A DNA stretch of 64,000 bases from Agaribacter marinus (GTDB taxonomy: Bacteria > Pseudomonadota > Gammaproteobacteria > Enterobacterales > Alteromonadaceae), in contig NZ_BSOT01000005.1 of assembly GCF_030160655.1 (NCBI RefSeq), positions 1,755,546 to 1,819,545 of the forward strand, in the 5' to 3' direction. Within the stretch, counting starts at the first letter, position 1. Each line of letters starts with the position of its first letter. Below, in pieces: positions 17,483-27,346 of this stretch. Under the pieces are notes generated by a model. It saw only the letters and a list, made by a program, of their open reading frames with translations, searched no databases and was not told where the DNA came from. Made by a program: the position numbers and the translations under genes.

Positions 17483-18592
17483 TTATTTATCATCATCCGT
17501 TTTTAAACGAACATATGTTTGGTATTTCTTTTTCAGAAGTTTGTCGATATATTGCGTTAGTTTAATTTTATGCTTAATAGCATCGTCAAGCGCATCGACT
17601 AACTCTTCCAACATCGCTTTATAATAGGCAGCTTCTTGAATTTTATTGCCATTGGGCGTAATGAGTTCAGGAATTTCCTGAACATTATCAGAATGATTGG
17701 GCGTTGTCCCTTGACTTGCAGGTGTGTGTATTGCGTCGTGCTGCTGGGTCTCGTTCATTTCCGGTTTATCGTCATCGGACACAAACATTTCGGCCTTAAC
17801 TTCTTGAATAACTTGTGATGCCGCTTCTTCGTCAATATTATCTAGTTCTTCTAAGAAACCAAACAATAATACACGATCCATCAAGGTATTTACTTTTCTT
17901 GGCACGCCATTAGTAAATTTAAAAATTGCATCAAAGGCATCGTTAGAAATAAGCTTCGTTTGTGTTGAACCTGCATGCTCTAAACGATATTGAATATACT
18001 CTTGCATTTCTTCCCTGTTCAACGGCGTTAAATGACAAGATGCCACGATTCGTTGCCTAAACTGTTCCATATTCGGCGCACGAAGAATGGGTTGAAGCTC
18101 AGCCTGTCCCAACAAAAAACTCTGTAACAATGGTTTTCCAGCTTCTTGAAAGTTAGACAGCATTCTAAGTTCTTCAATCGTTTCTAAGGGTAAATTTTGT
18201 GCTTCATCAACCAATAAAAGCGCACGCTTTCCTTGAGCAGCCAAGGACTGAAGAAAACCTTGAATGGCTTCAAGCAAATCAGATTTTGTCTTTCCCTCTA
18301 CTGGCAACATTAACTTAGATGCGACCATTTTGATGAGTTCATCTGGACTTAGCTTGGGTGTCACTATTTGTACAGCGTAGATATCATTTTCAATATCATT
18401 TAATAAGCTATTGGCAATCGTTGTTTTTCCAGTGCCTATATCACCCGTTATAACGATAAAACCTTCAGCTTGAGAAAGCCCATATTGAAGATAAGACATG
18501 GCTCTTTTATGTAGCTTACTTGCGTAAAAAAACTCAGGATCAGGTGTAAGCTGAAACGGTTTTGAATCTAGTCCATAATAACTTTCGTACAT
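17483..18592 (-). CDS. XrtA-associated ATPase (ExeA/GspA-like AAA protein)
   Basis: 369 residues. N-terminus MYESYYGLDSKPFQLTPDPE, Walker A GDIGTGKTT (residues 50-58) and Walker B ALLLVDEAQN (~125-135) identify the TIGR03015 family, a constant companion of exosortase A, related to ExeA. Residues ~275-370 are a charged tail ending in a lysine-rich, coiled-coil-like segment. It is transcribed towards the exporter operon. Its exact role is not established; an assembly or energising function is inferred. Confidence 0.93.
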   Translation of the reverse strand: MYESYYGLDSKPFQLTPDPEFFYASKLHKRAMSYLQYGLSQAEGFIVITGDIGTGKTTIANSLLNDIENDIYAVQIVTPKLSPDELIKMVASKLMLPVEGKTKSDLLEAIQGFLQSLAAQGKRALLLVDEAQNLPLETIEELRMLSNFQEAGKPLLQSFLLGQAELQPILRAPNMEQFRQRIVASCHLTPLNREEMQEYIQYRLEHAGSTQTKLISNDAFDAIFKFTNGVPRKVNTLMDRVLLFGFLEELDNIDEEAASQVIQEVKAEMFVSDDDKPEMNETQQHDAIHTPASQGTTPNHSDNVQEIPELITPNGNKIQEAAYYKAMLEELVDALDDAIKHKIKLTQYIDKLLKKKYQTYVRLKTDDDK

Positions 18593-18703
18593 TTTATTTC
18601 TAATCCCAATGTATAAATTTGACGGTAATATCCTCTATTTCCATCATCCTAAGTGTTTACAGCGCTAACTATCTTACCTACAGAACAGCTTATTTTACCT
18701 CTG

Positions 18704-20125
18704 TTACTGCTGCTTATCTATAATTTGCGTAATGATAGCACTTGTCGATACACCATCTTCAAATGTTAGTGCTTTTACTTCACCGCCGTTCTCAATGACT
18801 TCAGCACCGCCTACGATGTCTTCTAATTTATAATCACCACCTTTTACCAGGACATCGGGCAGAAGCGCAGATATTATTCTTTGTGGGGTATCTTCAGTAA
18901 ATTCAACAACCCAATCAACCGATTGCAATCCAGCCAACACAGCCATACGTCGATTACAAGGGTTTACGGGTCTACCAATGCCTTTCAAGCGCGTCACCGA
19001 ATCATCGCCGTTAACGGCGACTATTAATCTATCGCCCAACGCCGCTGCTTCCTTTAGGTAGCTCACATGCCCTGCATGCAAAATATCAAAACATCCGTTC
19101 GTAAATACAATTTTTTCACCGCGCAATTTTGCCTGTTTAAGCGCCTGAATCAGTTGAAGCTCTGACATTACGCCACCATCAAGCGCTTTATGAGAGTTCA
19201 TTGCTAACGCAAGTTCTGTGCTGGTAACAGTACTTGTGCCTAATTTTCCAACAACGACACCTGCTGCATGGTTAGCCAACTGACAGGCTAAGGGCATACT
19301 ACACCCCGTAGCAATGGTACAAGCAAGAGTAGAAACGACTGTATCTCCCGCGCCTGTCACGTCAAACACCTCTTTTGCAAGCGCCGGCGAGTGATATACT
19401 TCAGGGGGAGCGTACAGGGTCATCCCATTTTCAGAACGTGTGAGCAATATGTTATCTACACCAATCTCTTTACATGCGCCTAATGCCACCTGTTTCAGTG
19501 ACTCTTCGTCGGCGTATGTGCCGAACACCGTGGCAAACTCATTCATATTTGGTGTGATTAGCGTCGCACCCGCATATTTTCTGAAATCATGTCCTTTAGG
19601 GTCCACAATCACCGGCACGGCGCGCTCGTTAGCATATTTGATTAAATCACTGACGTGACTTAAGGAACCTTTGCTATAATCTGAGAGTACGACTACATCT
19701 ATTTCATTTAACACAGCGCAGAATCGGTGAAACAACTCAGACTTATCAATTTCGGCAAATGACTTTTCAAAATCCAAACGCAGCAATTGCTGGTTACGGC
19801 TCATAATGCGAAGTTTAGTAATAGTATCGAACTCATTCACTCGAATTAAATCAGCGTCAATACCATAAGCTGAGAGTTTAGTTTCTAGAATATCCGCACA
19901 CTCATCATTGCCTGTAAACCCCATGATCTTGACCTGCGCTCCCAAAGTTGCGGCATTTACGGCAACATTAGCGGCACCACCTGGACGGTCTTCAATATCT
20001 TTAACATTTACGACTGGCACAGGTGCCTCAGGCGAGATACGCCCAGTGGCACCCGTCCAATACCGATCAAGCATAAGATCGCCGACAATGAGTAAACGTG
20101 CTTGACTAAAATCTGGTAATTGCAT
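18704..20125 (-). CDS. hldE: Bifunctional D-glycero-beta-D-manno-heptose-7-phosphate kinase / heptose-1-phosphate adenylyltransferase
   Basis: 473 residues, the usual HldE length. Residues 1-~320 are a ribokinase-like (PfkB) domain with GDLMLDRYW at the start and [14 protein letters not shown] containing the catalytic Asp. Residues ~340-473 are a nucleotidyltransferase with [17 protein letters not shown] (HxGH). The enzyme makes ADP-heptose for the LPS inner core in the cytoplasm. It is separate from the exopolysaccharide locus in function, though adjacent. Confidence 0.97.
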   Translation of the reverse strand: MQLPDFSQARLLIVGDLMLDRYWTGATGRISPEAPVPVVNVKDIEDRPGGAANVAVNAATLGAQVKIMGFTGNDECADILETKLSAYGIDADLIRVNEFDTITKLRIMSRNQQLLRLDFEKSFAEIDKSELFHRFCAVLNEIDVVVLSDYSKGSLSHVSDLIKYANERAVPVIVDPKGHDFRKYAGATLITPNMNEFATVFGTYADEESLKQVALGACKEIGVDNILLTRSENGMTLYAPPEVYHSPALAKEVFDVTGAGDTVVSTLACTIATGCSMPLACQLANHAAGVVVGKLGTSTVTSTELALAMNSHKALDGGVMSELQLIQALKQAKLRGEKIVFTNGCFDILHAGHVSYLKEAAALGDRLIVAVNGDDSVTRLKGIGRPVNPCNRRMAVLAGLQSVDWVVEFTEDTPQRIISALLPDVLVKGGDYKLEDIVGGAEVIENGGEVKALTFEDGVSTSAIITQIIDKQQ

Positions 20126-20157
20126 TGTGAATGAGTATTATCGCTAAATAAGAATGT

Positions 20158-20502
20158 TTGGCGAGTATACCAGTGAATCAAAAAAAAGCAGCAAGACCTT
20201 GGTTTATCTACCTTATAAAAACCGTCCAAGATACCTTATATTGTGGCGTGACAACCTGTATAGAACGAAGGTTAAAAGAGCATCGTAATCAATCCATTAA
20301 AACCGCTAAAGCACTTAGGGGAAAGGCGCCACTGACCTTGGTTTACGCCGCGAGCATTGACAACAAGTCGGACGCACTAAAGACCGAAATTTGGGTCAAA
20401 AAACAAAAAAGAACACAAAAATTATCACTCATCCGCGGCGATATACTACTACCAATCGCGCACTGCCGGATAGAGGCAAATGTGTTTAATCCGCCCGACT
20501 AA
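20158..20502 (+). CDS. GIY-YIG nuclease family protein (YhbQ-like)
   Basis: 114 residues. The GIY-YIG module shows as WFIYLIKT followed by LYCGVTTCIERRLKEHR with the conserved arginine, then LVYAASIDNKSDALKTEIWVKK. This is the small single-domain YhbQ/UPF0213 type; cellular role is uncertain (nucleic acid binding or cleavage). The frame opens with TTG at 20158; GTG at 20173 is an alternative that would remove five residues without touching the domain. It is divergent from hldE. Confidence 0.85.
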   Translation: MASIPVNQKKAARPWFIYLIKTVQDTLYCGVTTCIERRLKEHRNQSIKTAKALRGKAPLTLVYAASIDNKSDALKTEIWVKKQKRTQKLSLIRGDILLPIAHCRIEANVFNPPD

Positions 20503-20516
20503 TGCCGACAACCTTT

Positions 20517-21425
20517 TTACACACCGACAAATACGTTCGTAAATAACAACGCAATCCCAATGGATAGCACAGCCTCTATGCTGGCAATACCAATATTATG
20601 CTGCAGTGCAACTTCTGACTTCCAATTTACGCCCAACAAAACTACGCGTTTAGCGAGCGACGTTAATCCCATCAATACAAATGCTAGGCCTAAACCAACA
20701 ATCAACCACCCTGTAACGTTGCTCACATAAGCAATGGGGTCAAACGCCAATAAACGAGATGCAGAAGACACCGCTATTGCGATACCAATTAAATTTCCGC
20801 TGTGTTGAATAGCTAAGGCTATTTGACCGTTGCATAGCGTTTCTTGAAACGAATTATTTTGATTGTTTTCTGCATAACGATATTCATATAGCCGTGTCGC
20901 AAAAAGTAACACCGCTAACACCACCAATGCACCAGAGAATACTGCTATGAAGGCATTAATGTCTGCCCCCTGCGCCCAGTCAATAATACTCTTTGTAATG
21001 ATCGCGGCAGAAATGGCGCTTGAGGCGTCGACAAGCGCGACCGACACATTTTTTTCACTTATCATCAAGTCTTTGTCTAAGCGATTTAGCACTAACTTGT
21101 CGTGCGCAAAGCGACCAATTTTTACCAACAAAATCCCCATACCACCAAACAACAACATCCCAATGGCTGCCGCTTCATACCCCATACCGATGTGCCGCCC
21201 TACAACCGCTGACAAAACAATAGTAAGAGACAACATCCGTCCGGCAATACTAATGCCGAAGGCAAAATTATCTTTTTCTCCTAATTCTTGGCGAACACTA
21301 ATTTTTGTAAACACGCCCGACAAGGAGCGGATCGCAAATAATAAAAGTACCGCTATACCAATATCGATAGCCAAATATATGGGCGTATCACTAGCGATTG
21401 GAAGAAATTTTACCAATTGTTCCAT
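20517..21425 (-). CDS. DUF350 family integral membrane protein
   Basis: 302 residues with about eight membrane segments arranged as an internal duplication: the blocks around NVSVALVDASSAISAAIITKS and NGQIALAIQHSGNLIGIAIAVSS occupy equivalent places. This is the DUF350 (YjfL-like) pattern. Function is unknown; relatives often occur with envelope or glutathionylspermidine-like genes, which are not present here. It stands alone between two plus-strand genes. Confidence 0.8.
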   Translation of the reverse strand: MEQLVKFLPIASDTPIYLAIDIGIAVLLLFAIRSLSGVFTKISVRQELGEKDNFAFGISIAGRMLSLTIVLSAVVGRHIGMGYEAAAIGMLLFGGMGILLVKIGRFAHDKLVLNRLDKDLMISEKNVSVALVDASSAISAAIITKSIIDWAQGADINAFIAVFSGALVVLAVLLFATRLYEYRYAENNQNNSFQETLCNGQIALAIQHSGNLIGIAIAVSSASRLLAFDPIAYVSNVTGWLIVGLGLAFVLMGLTSLAKRVVLLGVNWKSEVALQHNIGIASIEAVLSIGIALLFTNVFVGV

Positions 21426-21562
21426 AATAAAAAATAGATCCCTACTTGGGCATATTACCCTAGCGCATGTTCAACATTGCTAGCGTAAAAATACCCCTCA
21501 AGTTGCGGTGGCATGTTGTATTCTTATAGTATGGTCAAAACCATGTAAATACAAAGATATTG

Positions 21563-24499
21563 ATGTTAAGAGCTTCCCAAAATCAAACGCAACTTGCAGA
21601 TGAGATATTCGACTATTGGCTCACGCAAACTGACCAAACAAGCACAATATCTGTCCATACTGATGAAAAAACTAAACTCATCAAAATATTTACCCTGAGT
21701 GACTTTGTAAGCAGAATAGCGGCGCAATTCAAGGAGGAGTTTAGCCTTCGTTTTTTTTATTTGATCACCGAAAATGGTATTGATGATCCTAACTATGACC
21801 AATCAAGACTTTCATTTGACCAACGCTGCAAATATCTTTTAGAAAATAGTGAATCCGAGAGTGAGCTATTTAACAATATTCGAATATTCAGGCAAATAGA
21901 AATGAGCATGATTGCATGCGCTGATTTACTCGCCCTGCATGATATCGAGTCTTCTATGCAAAAAGTATCGGATTTGGCAGACACAATAATTATTCACACC
22001 TACCAATGGCTGTATAAGCACCTAACGCACCGTTACGGAGAAGTACTAGGGTGTGACGGTAACAAACAACATCTGCAAATTATGGCGATGGGAAAGTTGG
22101 GGGGAAGAGAACTAAATTTTTCATCCGATATTGATCTAATCTTTGCTTACCCAATGGTTGGAGAAACAGAACACCCACGCAAGCCCACTGAGTATCAAGT
22201 ATTTTTTACCAAATTGGCACAAAAACTCATCGCGGCACTTGACCAGATCAATCAGTACGGTCGCGCATACAGAGTAGATATGCGCTTGCGACCACTAGGT
22301 GATAGCGGCCCCTTAGTCATGCCTTTTAGCGCCTTTGAAAATTATTATCAAGAACAAGGTCGAGAATGGGAACGCTTTGCGATGCAAAAAATGCGGATCA
22401 TCAATGATGAACTCGAAGAAAATAAAGAATATTCCGCCGACCTATACGCTATTGTGAAACCCTTTGTGTATCGCAAGTACCTAGATTTTACGACAGTTGA
22501 TTCGATTAGAGAGATGAAAACGCTCATCGAAAATGAAGTTCGCAGAAAGCAAATTACTTACAATATAAAATTGGGTAAGGGCGGCATAAGAGAAATAGAG
22601 TTTTTTGTTCAAAGTTTGCAGCTAATTCATGCCGGTCGCCATACCCAATGTCAGCAAAGACCTTTATTAAAATCCTTACAAGCGCTTACCGCCGAAGCAT
22701 TCATTACATGTGAAACTCAAAATCAACTAAAGGTACATTATTTGAGGCTTCGAGAAATCGAACAGTATCTTCAAATATTCAATGATGCGCAAACGCAAAC
22801 GCTGCCAGACAATGCCACTGACCAAGCGCGATTAAGTGAGCTTATGGGACATACATCATACAATGCATGCATCCAAGAAATCGACGAAATAATGCACAGT
22901 GTTCATCAATTTTTTAGGCTCGTTATTGACAACCCTAATCATGAAGAGGACACAGAAAGTCAGGCCAATACAGTTTGTAAAGAACTGTGGTCATTGAGGC
23001 TTAGTGAAGCCGAACAGTCGACATTGCTGAAAGACGTGTTTCCCGAAGCGGTAGACCCGGCATTATTTACCGAGCTCAATACATTTAGAGAGAAAGTTAA
23101 AAAGACGCCAATATCAGAAAAGGGCCGCCGTTCACTCGATAAATTGATGCCGTTAATACTGACCGAGCTACTTGAGTACACTGGCAATAGTTTCTCTCCA
23201 AGAGTATCGGGGTGTTTTAAAATTTTGAGTACAATTTTGGGGCGCACAACCTACATTGACTTGTTAGAAGAGACGCCTGCAGTGCGGGAACGATTACTGC
23301 TCCTTTGTGAAAAAAGTACATGGGTGGCGAGTCAAATTGCAAATTTCCCAATCTTACTAGACGAATTGCTACACCCAAGTTATCTAATACCAGAAAATCT
23401 TTCGTTAGAAGCGTTCAAAACAAAGTGTAAAGCCGAATTGCGAGAATTCTTGCTGAGAGTCCCCGAAGATGATGAAGAAGCCCAAATGGATGCACTTCGT
23501 CAGTTTAAACACACACAGCAACTTCGTATTGCCGCAGCAGACATCAGCGGAACACTCGCAATTACAAAAGTCAGCGACCACCTAAGCATGTTAGCAGAAG
23601 TATTACTTGACGAAGTTGTTGCTCAAGCTTGGCGGCAAATTTCCCATAAATTTGGTCGACCCAATAACCTATATAGTCCAGGAAATTTCGCCATAGTAGG
23701 GTATGGGAAATTCGGTGGATATGAACTCAGTTACGGATCGGATTTAGATATTGTATGCATTTACGACGCTGTTAGAGATAAAACGACTGACGGCAGTGGC
23801 ACGAGAAAACCCATCACTATCCAAGAATTTTATGTCAAACTCGTGCAACGAATTTCCCACCTGTGTATTACCCAAACTTATCAAGGTATCTTGTATGAAA
23901 TTGATTTAAGGCTCCGCCCAGCCGGTAACTCAGGCTTACTAATAAGTCATATAGACAGCTTTAGTGACTATCAGCATTCAGACGCATGGACATGGGAACA
24001 CCAAGCACTAGTTCGCTCACGTCTAGTATATGGAAGTGAAGATTTAAATAGCGCTTTTAATGCCATCAAACGCAAAATATTAACGCAAGAACGAAACGCT
24101 AGCGATTTAGCAAACGATATTTTAACGATGCGAAATAAGATGCGCTCGCACCTGGACAAAAGTACAGAAGACAATATTGACATTAAGCAGGCACTCGGCG
24201 GAATAGTGGATATCGAATTTGGCGTACAATTTTTAGTATTACTTAACGCATCCAAGTTCCCGCAATTGGCAAAATGGTCGGACAATTTACGTTTACTTGA
24301 TGAAATACAAAATACGGAATTATTAAGTGAAAAAGCGTGTAATGATTTGAGAGAAGCCTTCTTAGGTCTGCGACACTTAGGTCATCACATGCAGCTCGCA
24401 GAAAAAAGCTTACATGAGCCAACACAAGAATTATCTTTTTTAATGCAAAAAGTAATAGTATCAAGTCCGGTGTTTAATTTGGATACACTAATAAATTAG
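21563..24499 (+). CDS. glnE: Bifunctional glutamine synthetase adenylyltransferase / adenylyl-removing enzyme
   Basis: 978 residues from ATG 21563 (a TTG codon lies just before it). It has two nucleotidyltransferase domains: the adenylyl-removing domain with GGRELNFSSDIDLIFAYP (~residue 185) and the adenylylating domain with GGYELSYGSDLDIVCIYD (~residue 715), plus RVDMRLRPLGDSGPLV and EIDLRLRPAGNSGLLI. It adds or removes AMP on glutamine synthetase in response to PII. This fits the NtrC-type nitrogen control inferred for the nitrate genes in this window. Confidence 0.97.
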   Translation: MLRASQNQTQLADEIFDYWLTQTDQTSTISVHTDEKTKLIKIFTLSDFVSRIAAQFKEEFSLRFFYLITENGIDDPNYDQSRLSFDQRCKYLLENSESESELFNNIRIFRQIEMSMIACADLLALHDIESSMQKVSDLADTIIIHTYQWLYKHLTHRYGEVLGCDGNKQHLQIMAMGKLGGRELNFSSDIDLIFAYPMVGETEHPRKPTEYQVFFTKLAQKLIAALDQINQYGRAYRVDMRLRPLGDSGPLVMPFSAFENYYQEQGREWERFAMQKMRIINDELEENKEYSADLYAIVKPFVYRKYLDFTTVDSIREMKTLIENEVRRKQITYNIKLGKGGIREIEFFVQSLQLIHAGRHTQCQQRPLLKSLQALTAEAFITCETQNQLKVHYLRLREIEQYLQIFNDAQTQTLPDNATDQARLSELMGHTSYNACIQEIDEIMHSVHQFFRLVIDNPNHEEDTESQANTVCKELWSLRLSEAEQSTLLKDVFPEAVDPALFTELNTFREKVKKTPISEKGRRSLDKLMPLILTELLEYTGNSFSPRVSGCFKILSTILGRTTYIDLLEETPAVRERLLLLCEKSTWVASQIANFPILLDELLHPSYLIPENLSLEAFKTKCKAELREFLLRVPEDDEEAQMDALRQFKHTQQLRIAAADISGTLAITKVSDHLSMLAEVLLDEVVAQAWRQISHKFGRPNNLYSPGNFAIVGYGKFGGYELSYGSDLDIVCIYDAVRDKTTDGSGTRKPITIQEFYVKLVQRISHLCITQTYQGILYEIDLRLRPAGNSGLLISHIDSFSDYQHSDAWTWEHQALVRSRLVYGSEDLNSAFNAIKRKILTQERNASDLANDILTMRNKMRSHLDKSTEDNIDIKQALGGIVDIEFGVQFLVLLNASKFPQLAKWSDNLRLLDEIQNTELLSEKACNDLREAFLGLRHLGHHMQLAEKSLHEPTQELSFLMQKVIVSSPVFNLDTLIN

Positions 24500-24501
24500 C
24501 G

Positions 24502-25275
24502 TCATTCGTTTATTGCAGATTTGATCTGAGCGCCATATTCATAAAATGCGCGCTCAGTCCTAATCAAGTTAAAATGATTCAAACCAAATGCATAAGACCA
24601 ATCAAATTCTCCGTTCATATGCCCTACCGAGAAAAATTTAAAATTCGTAAAACCTGCCTGTAAAACAAGCTTATGCAGGCGCTCAGTATGTGTGGTACTG
24701 GAAACAAGCGCAAGTTTAGCTTTATTGGACAATCGTCGCTTGATTGCCAGCACTTCTTCTTTCGTATTTGTACCAACCGACAACGCTATAATTTTGTCTT
24801 CGTCAACACCTAGTTCGAGCAAAAGAGCGTATGCTTTTTCGGCGTAAACCACATCGGATTCAGGAATAAAACGGCCACCAGTAAGTACTATCGTTGCCCC
24901 TGATTTTTTATGCAATAGTACAGCTTGGACTAACCTTTTTAGTGAACAATCAGACCACCGGCTGATCATTGGAATATCACTATTGTCTTGATAATAACAA
25001 GCCAACACGTGAATGTAGTAGTCATCACTTACTTCCATATATTGACTTTGAACAGCCTTACTATAGCTCTCCAGCGGCTGAGTAACTAAATAGCTAAACC
25101 AGGTTTGCGAACAAAGCATTATCCAACTGAAAGCAAAAATAGGTGCACTCACAACTATCTTTTTAACACTGTGTTTTTTGACTTTACGTAAACAAGCGAA
25201 CAATAAGCCAATCACGAAAATTAAAATGGCCTGATTAATCGGACTAATTAGAAATTTGGCAATGCCGTCGATCAT
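24502..25275 (-). CDS. ElyC/SanA/YdcF family membrane protein (DUF218)
   Basis: 257 residues. Two N-terminal membrane segments (~12-28 and ~42-56) precede a DUF218 domain: YIHVLACYYQ, GATIVLTGGRFIPESDVVYAEKAYALL, and LALVSSTTHTERLHKLVLQAGF. The layout with two helices is like ElyC, an envelope factor linked to peptidoglycan and undecaprenyl phosphate use. It converges with glnE with two bases between the stop codons. Confidence 0.85.
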   Translation of the reverse strand: MIDGIAKFLISPINQAILIFVIGLLFACLRKVKKHSVKKIVVSAPIFAFSWIMLCSQTWFSYLVTQPLESYSKAVQSQYMEVSDDYYIHVLACYYQDNSDIPMISRWSDCSLKRLVQAVLLHKKSGATIVLTGGRFIPESDVVYAEKAYALLLELGVDEDKIIALSVGTNTKEEVLAIKRRLSNKAKLALVSSTTHTERLHKLVLQAGFTNFKFFSVGHMNGEFDWSYAFGLNHFNLIRTERAFYEYGAQIKSAINE

Positions 25276-25352
25276 CTGAAAATAAGAAAGTTAGGTATGT
25301 AAAACCAGAAGAATACCACATTTGCCTTCTAGGTATGTGGAATCACTAAAGT

Positions 25353-25982
25353 TTAATAAAAACTCTGGTAGCGTTGGCAATTTAACTCTAAATACTCAGT
25401 CGCATTGTCGGTAATAATGATCGTCCTTTTTTTACCGCAAAAATATACACGTACTTGCTTTTCAAAATTGGCATCGATAGCACCGGCTATTTCATACAAC
25501 ATGCCGGCAACAGAGTTCTCGGAAGTAAATCGTTTTTTTATGACAAAATCTTGATTCAAATCCCAAATCAAGGTCATTCCTCCATCCATTGCATGTTGTT
25601 TTGCTTCTTTTTTGAGTGTACTCCCACTGCCAAACGCGCGTTGCTTATATGCCCCTTCCCAATTGTCTAGTGGTGGAAAATTTACTTTTGTCACAGACTT
25701 TATTTGTTGGTCAATAGGTGTATCGTCTTTTTCATTGGGGATAACATAGTCGCCATATTTCTCTTTGATTGGGTCGCGAGAGGTTTGCCGAAACTTAGAA
25801 TAAAACCGACTGACACTATCTTGAAGGGAATTGCTCGAGGGCCTTGTTTTTGGCGCTGAAGCACTTTCTGGAGAGCCTGTATCTTCTGGCATGAATAGCA
25901 AAAACGCAATAGCACCAGCAATTACCACTAGCATGACTATGATTCTCGTAAACCAAAATTTAAAATTACTCGAGCTGCTCAT
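25353..25982 (-). CDS. TcpQ-domain membrane-anchored protein
   Basis: 209 residues. One membrane anchor (~residues 13-30), a Ser/Pro/Asp-rich linker (~32-90), and a C-terminal domain (~115-195) resembling the TcpQ domain of toxin-coregulated-pilus protein Q: STLKKEAKQHAMDGGMTLIW, then DFVIKKRFTSENSVAGMLYE and VYFCGKKRTIIITD. Its start overlaps the lpxL stop by 17 bases, so the two are probably co-translated. No pilus genes are nearby, so the partner is unknown. Confidence 0.7.
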   Translation of the reverse strand: MSSSSNFKFWFTRIIVMLVVIAGAIAFLLFMPEDTGSPESASAPKTRPSSNSLQDSVSRFYSKFRQTSRDPIKEKYGDYVIPNEKDDTPIDQQIKSVTKVNFPPLDNWEGAYKQRAFGSGSTLKKEAKQHAMDGGMTLIWDLNQDFVIKKRFTSENSVAGMLYEIAGAIDANFEKQVRVYFCGKKRTIIITDNATEYLELNCQRYQSFY

Positions 25983-26907
25983 ATAAAGATTCAGGTGCCT
26001 CTGGTGGACGCGTTTTAAACCGTTTATGCATCCATAAATAACTGTCTGGCTGTAACTCCACTAAAGACAAAATATCTTTATTCAGCAGAGTTAGCGCTTC
26101 ATGTTTATCTTTATCGGCAAAATACTCAATCGCTGGAAGAAATTTTATCTTGTAACCACGACGAGTGTACATTGACGATACCAACAAAGGTTCACAATTT
26201 GCGCGTTCAGCAAACATTAAGGTGGCGGTTGTTGTAGCCGTATGACTCACGCCGCCAAACGGTACAAAAATACTTTGCGCCGCGCCATAATCTTGGTCAG
26301 GCAAATACAGGCAAAATTCACCATTATTTAGTGCTTGAATAAACGCTTTTGCATTACGCTTGTCCACCATGTATTTATTTGCTCGATTTCTGCCATGGTA
26401 TTGCAAGTAATCCACTAAAGGATTGTTGTGTTTTCGGTAAAAACCAATGCTAGGATGAATGTAACCGACAGATCTGCAGCCAAATTCTAAATTGACGTTG
26501 TGTAAGGCTAAACCAAATACCCCTTTCCCAGACGCGAGTATTTTTTCAACATGCTCGAAGCCTTCATATTCAACATGTTTTTGCACTCGCCACGCAGGCC
26601 ACCACCAGCCCATGGCAGTTTCAAACAATGCCATACCTGTCCGGTCAATATTTGCCTGAAAGACGTCTTGTTGCTTACGCGTTGACCAATGGGGAAACGT
26701 TAATGCAATATTTCGCTTAGCAACGGCTACTCGTTTAGGCGCAATCCGACCTAACAAACGACCAAAGCCTTTACCTAGTATACGAATGAGTGAAAATGGC
26801 AACCATGAAATAATGTATAGAATCAATACTCCCAGCCAAACATGCCAATAATTAGGAAGCAAAAAACGAAGGGTAAATCGAGGAGCAGAAACAGATTTTA
26901 CGGCCAC
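25966..26907 (-). CDS. lpxL: Lipid A biosynthesis lauroyl/palmitoleoyl acyltransferase (LpxL/LpxP family)
   Basis: 313 residues. An N-terminal hydrophobic anchor (~20-45), then LTFPHWSTRKQQ, the HX4E-like active site in LALHNVNLEFG, a GFYRKHNNPLVD block and YLPDQDYGAAQSIFVPFGG, all typical of HtrB-family acyltransferases. It transfers a secondary acyl chain from acyl-ACP to Kdo2-lipid IVA at the inner membrane. The paralogue identity (LpxL, LpxP or LpxM) and chain length cannot be fixed from sequence alone. Confidence 0.92.
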   Translation of the reverse strand: MAVKSVSAPRFTLRFLLPNYWHVWLGVLILYIISWLPFSLIRILGKGFGRLLGRIAPKRVAVAKRNIALTFPHWSTRKQQDVFQANIDRTGMALFETAMGWWWPAWRVQKHVEYEGFEHVEKILASGKGVFGLALHNVNLEFGCRSVGYIHPSIGFYRKHNNPLVDYLQYHGRNRANKYMVDKRNAKAFIQALNNGEFCLYLPDQDYGAAQSIFVPFGGVSHTATTTATLMFAERANCEPLLVSSMYTRRGYKIKFLPAIEYFADKDKHEALTLLNKDILSLVELQPDSYLWMHKRFKTRPPEAPESLYEQLE

Positions 26908-27011
26908 AAAAATTTCTCAGACACATATCACTAAAGTAACGAATACCGGCAATGTTAACATTATGTATGTTTGCCAGAAAGCTTAGTCGATACTTTATAC
27001 AAGGCTTCTTG

Positions 27012-27269
27012 CTAATACTGATTATCTATATAAGCTATTTTCTTTTCAAAAGCTTCCAATTGAGATTTGTCTTGATAATCGTAATGGTATTGATTGTGAA
27101 ATCCAAAAGATAGTTTTACTAGGGCATCCTCAATAAATACAGTGTAGCCGTCAAAGTCAGTATAAGCTTTAACCCCTTCAAGTGCATGGTGCTCTGATGT
27201 GTGCTCGCCATGTCGTCGAATTTTGTCAAACACACGCAATAGCATCTTGGCGTCTAGTTCGTTTTTCAT
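27012..27269 (-). CDS. DUF3081 family small protein
   Basis: 85 residues. The motif YTDFDGYTVFIEDALVKLSF followed by GFHNQYHYDY matches the DUF3081 family found mainly in Vibrionales and Alteromonadales. There is no signal peptide or membrane segment, so it is probably cytoplasmic. Function unknown. Confidence 0.8.
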   Translation of the reverse strand: MKNELDAKMLLRVFDKIRRHGEHTSEHHALEGVKAYTDFDGYTVFIEDALVKLSFGFHNQYHYDYQDKSQLEAFEKKIAYIDNQY

Positions 27270-27346
27270 TATTTTAAGCTTGTATGACTATTTTTATATT
27301 TATTCGTGCGTAAAATGAATAAGATCAACATGCCATAAAATTCAAC

